Shown here: positions 18,927 through 27,125 of the stretch, one piece after another | Layout of the letters: each line of letters opens with the position of its first letter | Position numbering within the stretch: the stretch's first letter is position 1 | NCBI RefSeq assembly: GCF_002855515.1 | Contig: NZ_PKRP01000003.1 | Coordinates: 720,264-784,263 of the forward strand | Length of the DNA stretch: 64,000 bases | DNA from: Rhizobium sp. TH135 | GTDB lineage: Bacteria > Pseudomonadota > Alphaproteobacteria > Rhizobiales > Rhizobiaceae | Direction of reading: 5' to 3' | The notes under the pieces: model-generated | Told to the model about the DNA's origin: nothing | The model's database searches: none | Seen by the model: only the letters and a program-made list of their open reading frames with translations | Made by a program: the position numbers and the translations under genes

Positions 18927-18942
18927 GTTCAATGCTGAACAA
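18927..18942. promoter_or_regulatory. Inverted repeat TGTTCA-N4-TGAACA, likely MarR operator
   Basis: A perfect 6-4-6 inverted repeat lies in the 47-bp gap between the divergent hydrolase and marR-type genes, 12 bp before the marR start. Position and shape fit autoregulation and control of the hydrolase. Confidence 0.6.
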
Positions 18943-18954
18943 TAAAGTACAAGA

Positions 18955-19446
18955 ATGAACAAAAAGCAAGCCTTCCCCTGGGACCATCCCCGTTTTCGCA
19001 GCTGGATCTCAGTCGCACGTGCCTGCCAGTTGATGCAGCAAGCTTTGGGCCGCGCTCTGGTGCCGCTCGACATCAAGCCGCCGCATCTCGATATTCTGGT
19101 CAATCTCTATCGTTTCGAGGGAATCTCGCAGCAGGAACTCGCTCGCAAGCTGCTCGTCGGTCGCTCCAATATGAGCATGTTGCTGCCCCAGATGGAAAAA
19201 CGTGGACTGCTCGAGCGGCGACCAGACCCAAAGGACAAGCGCATTCTCAGGCTTTCCCTGACGGACGAAGGACGAGCGCTCAGCGAAAAGGCGATGCGTA
19301 TTCAGACGGATCTCATCGAGCGCACCCTGTCGGCGACGCCGATCGAGGACTGCCAGCGTCTCGCAGACAACATGGATCTGCTGATCCAGCGCATGCTGTC
19401 ATCGGATGAAATGGGGGATCTGGAAGTCAGCGAGGATCGCGGCTGA
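18955..19446 (+). CDS. MarR family transcriptional regulator
   Basis: This 163-residue winged-helix regulator has the core LDILVNLYRFEGISQQELARKLLVGRSNMSMLLPQMEKRGLLERRPDPKDKRIL, read here in parts: recognition helix around SNMSMLLPQM and wing DPKDKR. Long helices at both ends form the dimer interface. It probably represses the divergent hydrolase through the repeat in between. Its 3' end overlaps the convergent DUF971 gene by 20 bp. Confidence 0.9.
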   Translation: MNKKQAFPWDHPRFRSWISVARACQLMQQALGRALVPLDIKPPHLDILVNLYRFEGISQQELARKLLVGRSNMSMLLPQMEKRGLLERRPDPKDKRILRLSLTDEGRALSEKAMRIQTDLIERTLSATPIEDCQRLADNMDLLIQRMLSSDEMGDLEVSEDRG

Positions 19447-19789
19447 GACGCTTTTCGGCAAGTTCTGCCTCGTAGGCGGCGAACTTTTCACCGCCGCTCT
19501 CGCCAAGCTCACGGAGATAAAGCCATGTGAAGATGCCGGTGTCGTGACCGTCATCAAAGCCGATGCGAACGGCATAATTGCCCGTCGGCGTCATCTGGCG
19601 GATGCCGACATTGCGCTTGCCGGGCACCGTGACCTTCTGCCCAGGCCCATGCCCCTGGACCTCCGCCGATGGCGAAAGCACACGCAGCATTTCCGCCGGA
19701 AGCGAGGCGACAACGCCGTCGTTGAAGGTCACCGTCAGCAGACGGCGATCTTTGGACACCTTCAATTCGCTCGGCCAGATCTCACTCAT
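19427..19789 (-). CDS. DUF971 family protein (gamma-butyrobetaine hydroxylase-like N-terminal domain)
   Basis: This 120-residue protein contains [21 protein letters not shown] and [31 protein letters not shown], the two conserved blocks of DUF971. Some members take part in iron-sulfur protein maturation, but the role here is not shown. The ATG at 19789 gives the family length; the reading frame upstream (39 more codons) runs into the moaA promoter region and is not part of the domain. Its start region is divergent from moaA. Confidence 0.85.
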   Translation of the reverse strand: MSEIWPSELKVSKDRRLLTVTFNDGVVASLPAEMLRVLSPSAEVQGHGPGQKVTVPGKRNVGIRQMTPTGNYAVRIGFDDGHDTGIFTWLYLRELGESGGEKFAAYEAELAEKRLSRDPR

Positions 19790-19934
19790 GGGGCACTCGT
19801 CTCTTCCGTTTGGCTGCAGCAGACCTAGGGCGATCACGGTCTGTTTGCAATCCAATTTCAAGTCGACAGTCGATGTCAGCTTGACGCTTAAAGGGCTTGA
19901 CCCCACATTGGATCAAACGAACAGGAGGAACCTG

Positions 19935-20981
19935 TTGGACCATACCCCCGCCAATTGGCGCAATGCCGAGCCGCTCGTGGACCGAGCCGCACCGATGATC
20001 GACCCCTTCGGACGGGCCGTCACCTACCTGCGCGTCTCCGTCACGGATCGATGCGATTTCCGCTGCACCTATTGCATGGCGGAAAACATGACCTTCCTGC
20101 CGAAAAAGGACCTTCTTACACTGGAAGAACTCGAACGGCTCTGTTCCGCCTTCATCGCCAAAGGCGTTCGCAAGCTGCGCCTCACCGGTGGCGAACCTCT
20201 GGTCCGCAAGAACATCATGCATCTGGTCCGTGGCCTCTCGCGCCACATCGGAAGCGGCCTCGACGAACTGACGCTGACGACCAATGGCTCGCAGCTTGCT
20301 CGGAATGCGGCCGAACTCGCCGACTGCGGCGTCCGCCGCATCAACGTATCGATCGACACGCTCGATCCAGTGAAGTTCAAGACGATCACCCGCTGGGGCG
20401 AGCTCGATAAGGTCATGGAAGGCATCCGCGCCGCCCAGGCGGCGGGCATCCACGTGAAGCTGAACGCCGTCGCGCTGAAGGATTTCAACGAGCACGAGAT
20501 CCCGGATCTGATGCGTTTCGCTCATGGCGAAGGCATGGACCTGACCCTCATTGAGACCATGCCGATGGGCGAGACGGACGAAGACCGGACGGACCAATAC
20601 CTGCCGCTCTCACTGGTTCGCCAACGGCTCGAAGAACAGTTCACCCTCGACGACATCCCCTATCGCACCGGTGGCCCGGCGCGTTATGTCGAGGTGCGCG
20701 AAACCGGCGGCCGCCTAGGCTTCATCACCCCCCTCACCCACAATTTCTGTGAGAGCTGCAACCGCGTGCGCCTGACCTGCACGGGCACGCTTTACATGTG
20801 TCTTGGTCAGGACGATGCCGCTGACCTGCGCACCGCACTTCGCGCCTCGGATGACGATGCCTATCTGTCAGCAGCCATCGACGAAGCCATTTCGCGTAAG
20901 CCCAAGGGCCACGACTTCATCATCGATCGCAACCACCGCAAGCCGGCCGTTGCACGCCATATGAGCGTAACCGGCGGCTGA
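19935..20981 (+). CDS. moaA: GTP 3',8-cyclase, molybdenum cofactor synthesis
   Basis: This 348-residue radical-SAM enzyme converts GTP to 3',8-cyclo-dihydro-GTP. The N-terminal cluster motif is CDFRCTYCM and the C-terminal cluster is [18 protein letters not shown]. The chain ends in the conserved Gly-Gly. I set the start at the TTG (19935) because a full AGGAGG stands 6 bases upstream; the ATG at 19995 lacks such a site. It is not clustered with other moa genes, while mobA-mobB lie 5 kb downstream. The terminator overlaps the stop codon. Confidence 0.95.
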   Translation: MDHTPANWRNAEPLVDRAAPMIDPFGRAVTYLRVSVTDRCDFRCTYCMAENMTFLPKKDLLTLEELERLCSAFIAKGVRKLRLTGGEPLVRKNIMHLVRGLSRHIGSGLDELTLTTNGSQLARNAAELADCGVRRINVSIDTLDPVKFKTITRWGELDKVMEGIRAAQAAGIHVKLNAVALKDFNEHEIPDLMRFAHGEGMDLTLIETMPMGETDEDRTDQYLPLSLVRQRLEEQFTLDDIPYRTGGPARYVEVRETGGRLGFITPLTHNFCESCNRVRLTCTGTLYMCLGQDDAADLRTALRASDDDAYLSAAIDEAISRKPKGHDFIIDRNHRKPAVARHMSVTGG

Positions 20982-20993
20982 TCGCCGCCGGTT
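20969..20993. terminator. Terminator overlapping the moaA stop codon
   Basis: A perfect 10-bp stem (AACCGGCGGC / GCCGCCGGTT, loop TGATC) followed by GTTTCCTTTGG lies between convergent moaA and the chemoreceptor gene. Confidence 0.7.
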
Positions 20994-21005
20994 GTTTCCT
21001 TTGGT

Positions 21006-23540
21006 TCAAGCCGAACGACGATAGGTCTGCGTCTCTGCGCGCTGAGTGTCGGTGCGGAACCGCGAGATCTTGTGCATCAGGATATCGACGCGCTGGCGAA
21101 GTCCCTGGATCTCGGCATTGTTCTCCTCGACCATGGCCGCGTTCTGCTGCGTGATCAGCTCGACGTCGCGCACGGCAGATGTCACTTCGCTGATGCCGGT
21201 CGACTGCTCTCGGGTCGCTGCGGAGATGCGTTCGACAAGCGCCTGAACCTCCTCGACCTGATCGATGATCGACTGCAGCGCGGCCCCGGTGTTTTCGACC
21301 AGTTCGACACCCGATTTGACCTGACCGCCACTGACGGAGATCAGAGTCTTGATCTCCTTGGCCGCATTAGCGCAGCGCTGGGCGAGATCACGGACCTCCT
21401 GAGCAACCACCGCAAAACCACGACCGGCCTCACCAGCGCGTGCCGCCTCGACACCCGCGTTGAGTGCCAGAAGGTTGGTCTGGAAGGCGATCTCATCGAT
21501 AACGCCGATGATCGTCGAGATTTTCTCCGAGGAACGGCTGATCTCGGCCATGGCCTCGACGGCCCTTTTGACCACCACGCCAGACTGCCGCGCATGATCG
21601 CGGGCGGACTGGACCGACTGGGCGGTGCGCCCTGCCCCATCTGCCGTCGAGCGCACGACATCGCTCAAGTGTGAGAGCGCACGCACGCTCTCCTCGAGTG
21701 CTGCCGCCTGCTGTTCGGTGCGGCGTGCCAGATCATCGGCGGAAACCGCAAGATTTTCGGTCCCGGCATTGATGTCGACGCTGGCCGCCCGAACCTCTTC
21801 GAGCGTCGCACGCAGCGCCTCGACCGCCTGATTGTAGGTCGATGCCATGGCAACGAAATCGGCCGGCAGGTCGTCACGCATGGAAACGTTGAGCTGTCCG
21901 TTTGCGAGCGCTTCGAGCACCGAGGACAAGGCCTCGAGGGCAGAGCGCTGATCGGCCTCGACGCGGGCCCGCTCCTGGGCACGCTGTGCGCCCTCCTGCT
22001 CGGACCGCGAACGTGCCGCCTCTGCCTCCTCCTCGAGACGCCGGTTTTCAAGTGCCGCATCGCGGAAGACGGTGACCGAGCGCACCATGTCGCCAATCTC
22101 GTCACCGCGATTGCGGCCCTCGATCGGCACCGACAGATCGCCGCTGGCAAGCCTCGACATGACGCCGGTGATGCGCTTCAGCGGCGCCCGCAGCGTCTCG
22201 ACCAGCATCAGGCCGCCGATGATGGCAAGCAGCGTGCCCACCACCATGGTGATGACTGAAATCGTCGCAGAACGCTCGCTGTCCTCGCGGCCGATTTCCT
22301 GGGCTTGGCTGACGAAATTGCGCAGCGATCCCATCGCGGAAGAGACAGCCGCATTGGCGGCCAGTCGCTTGTCCTGCCAGTCGCGGCCGGCATCGAGACG
22401 GGCCTGGGAGCTCTCGGTGATCGACGCCAGATGCGGCGCGATCTTCTGCGGGAAATCGCGCAGAGCACTGTTCTTGGCGCCGAGCTCGGAGATGCGGGCG
22501 GCAACCGTCTGCAGCGCCTCCACCTCACCGACGACCACTGCACGGCTCTGATCATCCAGCGTCCCCAGCATCTGCTGGACGCGGAGTTCAATCGTCGCAA
22601 TGGTGAGTGCAGCGCTGTCGACGAGCGTCATCAATTCCTTCTGCTCGGCCACGAGCTTGTCGAGGTTGACGAAGCGATCGGCAGCGACATCGCTGTTCTT
22701 GGCAGCCTGCAAGGTGATCTTCTGTTCGATCTCGACGAGTTCGGCGAGCACGCGACCAAGGTCCTGCGCCCTGACATCGTCAGGCGCCGACTGACCGAGG
22801 ATCGTTTCGATCTTCGCAATGGCAGCCCCAACTTCGCCGACCAGAACCTTGCCCTTGTCGGATGCGATCTCGTTGGCTTTCGCCAGATCCTTCTGCATCG
22901 GTCCGAGATAGAGTTTCGTCTCGGCAAGCTGCTCTTCAGGCGTAAAGGCCATCTGCACGCCAACGCGCAGCTTACCGAGCCGATCGAGCAAAGACTTGAA
23001 GGCCGAGGCATCGAACAGCAGCTCCTTGGCGAAGCGCTCCTTGCCGGCGAGATCGTCGCGGACAAAATCGACCTGTTTGACGATCTGCTGGCTCTCCGCC
23101 TGCAAGGCAGCGACGGCGGCGGTCAGGCCGGCATCCAGCTCTTCACGGGTCGTCTTGCTCGCCCAGAGAGCCGCTGTCTGGTCGCGCATCTGAGCCGGCA
23201 ATCCGGTCAAGGCCGACAGATCGCCCGACTGGGCCTGCTTCGCGAGCACGCCGTTGAGGACATTGAGCCCCTTCTCCTGACCATCGATCGCGGCAAGAAG
23301 AGCCTCCCTGCTCGCATCGGTCGGATCGAGGCTGAATTCCTGCAGGCCCTGCTGCAGCGTTTCCAAGTCGCTGATATTGCCGATGGTGGCACGGGTAACG
23401 GTCATATGGCCGTTGAGAGTGGTGGCAGTCCAATAGCCCAGAAGGCCGACACCGGCCATGAGCAGAACGAGAGGAACAACGAAAAGCAATACCTTGGTGA
23501 CGATCCTGCGACTTTGCAGGAGGCGATCAATAAAACTCAT
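21006..23540 (-). CDS. Methyl-accepting chemotaxis protein
   Basis: This 844-residue chemoreceptor has a membrane helix near residues 13-36 and a long helical periplasmic sensor of nearly 400 residues. A second membrane helix around residues 425-450 leads into a HAMP domain ([25 protein letters not shown]). The MCP signalling domain has the conserved hairpin tip [40 protein letters not shown], seen here in pieces. No C-terminal CheR-binding pentapeptide is evident. The ligand is unknown. The ATG at 23540 has GAGGG close upstream; the open frame extends 36 codons further without support. Confidence 0.92.
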   Translation of the reverse strand: MSFIDRLLQSRRIVTKVLLFVVPLVLLMAGVGLLGYWTATTLNGHMTVTRATIGNISDLETLQQGLQEFSLDPTDASREALLAAIDGQEKGLNVLNGVLAKQAQSGDLSALTGLPAQMRDQTAALWASKTTREELDAGLTAAVAALQAESQQIVKQVDFVRDDLAGKERFAKELLFDASAFKSLLDRLGKLRVGVQMAFTPEEQLAETKLYLGPMQKDLAKANEIASDKGKVLVGEVGAAIAKIETILGQSAPDDVRAQDLGRVLAELVEIEQKITLQAAKNSDVAADRFVNLDKLVAEQKELMTLVDSAALTIATIELRVQQMLGTLDDQSRAVVVGEVEALQTVAARISELGAKNSALRDFPQKIAPHLASITESSQARLDAGRDWQDKRLAANAAVSSAMGSLRNFVSQAQEIGREDSERSATISVITMVVGTLLAIIGGLMLVETLRAPLKRITGVMSRLASGDLSVPIEGRNRGDEIGDMVRSVTVFRDAALENRRLEEEAEAARSRSEQEGAQRAQERARVEADQRSALEALSSVLEALANGQLNVSMRDDLPADFVAMASTYNQAVEALRATLEEVRAASVDINAGTENLAVSADDLARRTEQQAAALEESVRALSHLSDVVRSTADGAGRTAQSVQSARDHARQSGVVVKRAVEAMAEISRSSEKISTIIGVIDEIAFQTNLLALNAGVEAARAGEAGRGFAVVAQEVRDLAQRCANAAKEIKTLISVSGGQVKSGVELVENTGAALQSIIDQVEEVQALVERISAATREQSTGISEVTSAVRDVELITQQNAAMVEENNAEIQGLRQRVDILMHKISRFRTDTQRAETQTYRRSA

Positions 23541-23769
23541 AAGACCCTCGGAGAGGTCGATGTCCTGCGAGATCATCGCGCAGGGTCGAAGGAACGGAAC
23601 CACCTCATGCAGCGCCGGATCAGAGCTTGTCGACCGGAGTTTGAACAAAGGTTAATCGCCGACCGCGTTTTTGGCACTGCAGCATCGTTTCAGGCGCGGA
23701 ACATCCGAATTACGGTTTCTCGCGCATGCCGCTTGGTTTAGAACCGGGCCACACGCACGGGAATCGAGC

Positions 23770-24675
23770 ATGGCATTATCCGAGAACACCCGAGGCGCCC
23801 TTCTGATGGCGATCTCGATGGCTGGCTTCACATTCAACGACGCCCTGACGAAATCGGTAACCGCGGAACTGACCGTAGCGCAGATCATGTTCGTGCGCGG
23901 CGCCTTTACGGCTCTTCTGGTCTATATCGTCGCCCGGCGCATGGGCGCGCTCGATCACATCAGAAACATCCTGCAGCCGTTGATACTGGTTCGAATCGTG
24001 CTGGAAACCATCGCCGCCGTCGCCTTCCTGGCAGCACTCGGCCAGGTGCCGCTCGCCAATGCTTCGGCGATCCTGCAGTCGCTGCCGCTGGCGGTAACCC
24101 TGGGTGCGGCGCTGTTCTACAAGGAACCCGTCGGCTGGCGGCGCTGGACCGCGATCGGTCTCGGCTTCATCGGCGTCCTCGTCATCATTCAGCCGGGGCC
24201 TGAAGGCTTCACGCTTGCCTCAGTCTACATCGTGCTCTGCGTGATCACGGCCGCCGGGCGCGATCTCGTCACCCGCCGCATCGATCCCAACATCTCGTCG
24301 CTGACGGTGACGCTGTTCACAGCTGCCTCCATCTCCTTTGCCGGCCTCCTCTTGATCCCCGTCTTTGGCGGCTGGCAGCCGATGTCTGGCAGCGCACTCG
24401 GCCGGCTGGCCTTTGCCTCGATCTTTCTCTTCGCCGGTTACCAGGCCATCATCATGGCGATGCGCACGGGCGAGATCTCCTTCATCGCACCCTTCCGCTA
24501 CACGAGCCTGCTTTGGGCGGTGCTTCTCGGCATGCTGTTCTTCAACGAAACGCCGGATGTCTGGATGGTCGTAGGCTCAACCATTGTCATCGGCTCCGGC
24601 CTCTACACATTCTATCGCGAGAGCAAGAAGAAGGCGGCACTCGCCCGCCGCGCCGATCCGGCCTCTCCCGGCTGA
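23770..24675 (+). CDS. DMT superfamily transporter, two EamA domains
   Basis: This 301-residue integral membrane protein has about ten helices arranged as two EamA repeats. Typical pieces are AISMAGFTFNDALTKS at the first helix, ALGQVPLANASAILQSLPL in repeat one and SFIAPFRYTSLLWAVLLGMLFFNE in repeat two. Members export metabolites or drugs; the substrate is unknown. The ATG at 23770 follows GGGA at 8-base spacing. It is followed 29 bp later by an MFS exporter gene on the same strand. Confidence 0.88.
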   Translation: MALSENTRGALLMAISMAGFTFNDALTKSVTAELTVAQIMFVRGAFTALLVYIVARRMGALDHIRNILQPLILVRIVLETIAAVAFLAALGQVPLANASAILQSLPLAVTLGAALFYKEPVGWRRWTAIGLGFIGVLVIIQPGPEGFTLASVYIVLCVITAAGRDLVTRRIDPNISSLTVTLFTAASISFAGLLLIPVFGGWQPMSGSALGRLAFASIFLFAGYQAIIMAMRTGEISFIAPFRYTSLLWAVLLGMLFFNETPDVWMVVGSTIVIGSGLYTFYRESKKKAALARRADPASPG

Positions 24676-24704
24676 TCTAGGCCAGCGCCCAAGGACACGA
24701 ACGC

Positions 24705-25910
24705 GTGCAGCAAGTTTCCCGCTTCTTCGACAGGACCACGGCCCCGCACATCCTCACCCTTGTGGCGATCGCGGGCCTCTCGGCGCTGACGATGAACATC
24801 TTCCTTCCGGCACTGCCGGCGATGGCGGCCGATCTGGGCGTGGACTACGACCGCGTGCAGGTCCTGGTCTCCGGCTACATCGCGATGACGGCCCTCGTCC
24901 AGCTGGTCATCGGCCCTCTGTCGGACCGCTACGGGCGTCGACCGGTGATGCTCGGCGCACTCTGCATCCTGATCCTTGCCTCCCTCGTCTGTGTGGTCGC
25001 GACCTCGATCGAAGTCCTGACGATCGCGCGCATGGTCCAGACGGCCGTCGTTGCCGGACTGGTTCTGTCCCGCGCCATCATCCGCGACATGGTGCCGATG
25101 GAGGAAGCAGCCTCAATGATCGGTTACGTCACCATGGGCATGACGTTGATCCCGATGATCGGTCCGACGCTTGGCGGCCTGCTCAGCGACAGCTTTGGCT
25201 GGCGCTCAAACTTCGTGGCAATCCTCGTTGCGGCAATCCTGGTGCTTCTGCTCGTCTACCGGGATCTTGGCGAGACGAACCGCCAGAAAAGCGGCAGCTT
25301 TTCGCAGCAATTCCGGGCTTGGCCGCGCCTCCTCGCCTCGCCGCGCTTCTGGGGCTATACCATGGCCGGCACCTTCACCTCAGGCGCCTTCTTCGCCTTT
25401 CTCGGTGGTGCGCCCTTCGTCGGCGGCACGCTGATGGGCCTGACACCGAGCGTGCTTGGCCTGCAATTCATGTTCATCGCCGCCGGCTACATTGCCGGCA
25501 ACTACCTCTCGGGCCGGTTTGCAAGGCGCGCCGGCATCGACATGATGATGCTGGTGGGCGGCATCGTTGCACTGGTGGGCGCGGCAGTCCCCATTCTCTT
25601 TTTCCTCCAGGGCTTCGTGTCGTCGATTGCCTTCTTCGCCCCCCAGGTCGTTGTTGGCTTCGGCAATGGCCTGTCTCTGCCGAGCACCAATGCCGGCATC
25701 GTCAGCGTCCGCCCCGAGCTTGCCGGCTCGGCCTCCGGTTTGGGCGGCGCCATCACCATGGGCGGAGGCGCCTTCGTCTCCTGGCTGGCCTCCCGCATCC
25801 TGTCGGTCGAGACGGGAGCCATGCCGCTGCTGCTGGTCATGCTTGCCTGCTGTGTGCTGGCGCTGATCGCCGTGATCTTCCTGCGGTTCGCGCCGGGTGA
25901 AGAGCGGTGA
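24705..25910 (+). CDS. MFS multidrug efflux transporter, Bcr/CflA type
   Basis: This 401-residue permease has 12 predicted helices. The motif-A loop GPLSDRYGRRPVMLG lies after helix 2, and SRAIIRDMVPMEEA matches the Bcr/CflA-type motif before helix 5. It is expected to pump drugs or metabolites out by proton antiport. It starts with GTG, with AAGGA 9 bases upstream. It sits in a same-strand run between the DMT exporter and mobA; only 4 bp separate its stop from the mobA start. Confidence 0.9.
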   Translation: MQQVSRFFDRTTAPHILTLVAIAGLSALTMNIFLPALPAMAADLGVDYDRVQVLVSGYIAMTALVQLVIGPLSDRYGRRPVMLGALCILILASLVCVVATSIEVLTIARMVQTAVVAGLVLSRAIIRDMVPMEEAASMIGYVTMGMTLIPMIGPTLGGLLSDSFGWRSNFVAILVAAILVLLLVYRDLGETNRQKSGSFSQQFRAWPRLLASPRFWGYTMAGTFTSGAFFAFLGGAPFVGGTLMGLTPSVLGLQFMFIAAGYIAGNYLSGRFARRAGIDMMMLVGGIVALVGAAVPILFFLQGFVSSIAFFAPQVVVGFGNGLSLPSTNAGIVSVRPELAGSASGLGGAITMGGGAFVSWLASRILSVETGAMPLLLVMLACCVLALIAVIFLRFAPGEER

Positions 25911-25914
25911 ACAC

Positions 25915-26541
25915 ATGAACCCGGACGCTCGCCCTCCCGCAGTCATCCTCGCAGGCGGCCTATCCCGGCGGATGGGCACGGACAAGGCAATCATTGAGCT
26001 CGGTGGAACACCCCTTGCGCTGCACATCGCACGGCGCTTGGAGCCGCAGGTCTCCACGGTCGTTCTCAACGCACCGCTCGACCATCCACTTGCCGGCACC
26101 CTGACTTTGCTCCCGGATACGAAGCCGGATCGGCCGGGTCCGCTCGCCGGTGTGCTCGCCGGTCTGAGGGCCTGCACGGAGGATGGAGAAGCGCCCACCC
26201 ATATTCTGACCACGCCCTGCGACACGCCTTTCCTGCCCCGCGACCTCGTCACCCGCCTCGCAGAACAGGCCGACAGCGGCACGATCGTGATGGCAGCCTG
26301 TGCCGGTCGCGCGCATCCCGTCACCGCTCTCTGGCCGCTATCGCTGGCAGACGACCTCGACAGATGGCTGGATGATCCAGATCATCGCCGTGTCTTCGAT
26401 TTCGTCGCCCGTCACCCCTCAAGAACGGTCGAATTTGCGCTCCTGGATGGCCCGTCAGGACCCGTCGATCCCTTCTTCAACATCAACACGCCAGAGGATC
26501 TGGCGCTTGCCGCCACTCTTCTCGAACGAGGTGACTTGTGA
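25915..26541 (+). CDS. mobA: Molybdenum cofactor guanylyltransferase
   Basis: This 208-residue enzyme attaches GMP to molybdopterin to make the bis-MGD form of the cofactor. The nucleotide-binding N-terminus is VILAGGLSRRMGTDKAIIE, followed by LLPDTKPDRPGPLAGVLAG and TTPCDTPFLPRDL. I prefer the ATG at 25915, preceded by GGTGA; a GTG six codons earlier overlaps the transporter gene. It overlaps mobB by 4 bp (GTGA), so the two are translated together. Confidence 0.93.
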   Translation: MNPDARPPAVILAGGLSRRMGTDKAIIELGGTPLALHIARRLEPQVSTVVLNAPLDHPLAGTLTLLPDTKPDRPGPLAGVLAGLRACTEDGEAPTHILTTPCDTPFLPRDLVTRLAEQADSGTIVMAACAGRAHPVTALWPLSLADDLDRWLDDPDHRRVFDFVARHPSRTVEFALLDGPSGPVDPFFNINTPEDLALAATLLERGDL

Positions 26542-27059
26542 CGACCAGCCCCCGCATTTTCGGCATCGCCGGCTGGAAGAATTCCGGCAAGACGGGGCTC
26601 GCCGTGCGTCTGGTCGAGGAGTTCACCAGACGCGGATATCGGATCTCGACCATAAAGCACGCCCATCATGACTTCGACATCGATAAGGTCGGAGCGGATA
26701 GCTATCGCCACCGCGAGGCAGGCGCCCACGAGGTGGTCATCGTCTCGGGCACTCGCTACGCCATCATGCATGAACTGCGCGGTGCGCCTGAGCCGAGCTT
26801 CGACAAGATCCTCTCCCGCATCGGTCCCTGCGACCTGGTGTTGATTGAAGGCTACAAGCGCGAACCGGTGCCGAAGATCGAGGCCCGCAGGCAGGCCGCG
26901 AACAATCGGGAGCCACTAGCGCCGACCGATCCGCATATCCGCGCAATCGCAGCCGACCATGCCGTGACGGACACGGATCTGCCGGTCTTCGATCTCGACG
27001 ACACCGCGGCGATTGCGGACTTCATCGCCCAGGTCACGCAACTCCCTCCCAAGCACTGA
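26538..27059 (+). CDS. mobB: Molybdopterin-guanine dinucleotide biosynthesis protein B
   Basis: This 173-residue P-loop GTP-binding adapter assists MobA. The Walker A segment is IAGWKNSGKTGLAV, followed by ISTIKHAHHDFDIDKVGADS and LVLIEGYKREPVPKIE. It starts at a GTG that overlaps the mobA stop and is followed by a strong bidirectional terminator. Confidence 0.94.
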   Translation: MTTSPRIFGIAGWKNSGKTGLAVRLVEEFTRRGYRISTIKHAHHDFDIDKVGADSYRHREAGAHEVVIVSGTRYAIMHELRGAPEPSFDKILSRIGPCDLVLIEGYKREPVPKIEARRQAANNREPLAPTDPHIRAIAADHAVTDTDLPVFDLDDTAAIADFIAQVTQLPPKH

Positions 27060-27079
27060 AGCCAACCAGAACGAAAAAA

Positions 27080-27105
27080 GGGCCGCCGGATTTCTCCGGC
27101 GGCCC
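27080..27105. terminator. Bidirectional terminator between mobB and the OmpA-type gene
   Basis: A perfect 11-bp stem (GGGCCGCCGGA / TCCGGCGGCCC, loop TTTC) is flanked by AAAAAA on the left and TTTT on the right, so it can serve both convergent units. Confidence 0.9.
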
Positions 27106-27125
27106 TTTTACTTGGGTTCTCGTGA

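Noticed and set aside
22305..23741. Open frame of 478 codons opposite the chemoreceptor gene
   Set aside because: Shadow frame of a well-supported MCP gene; long open antisense frames are common at high GC.
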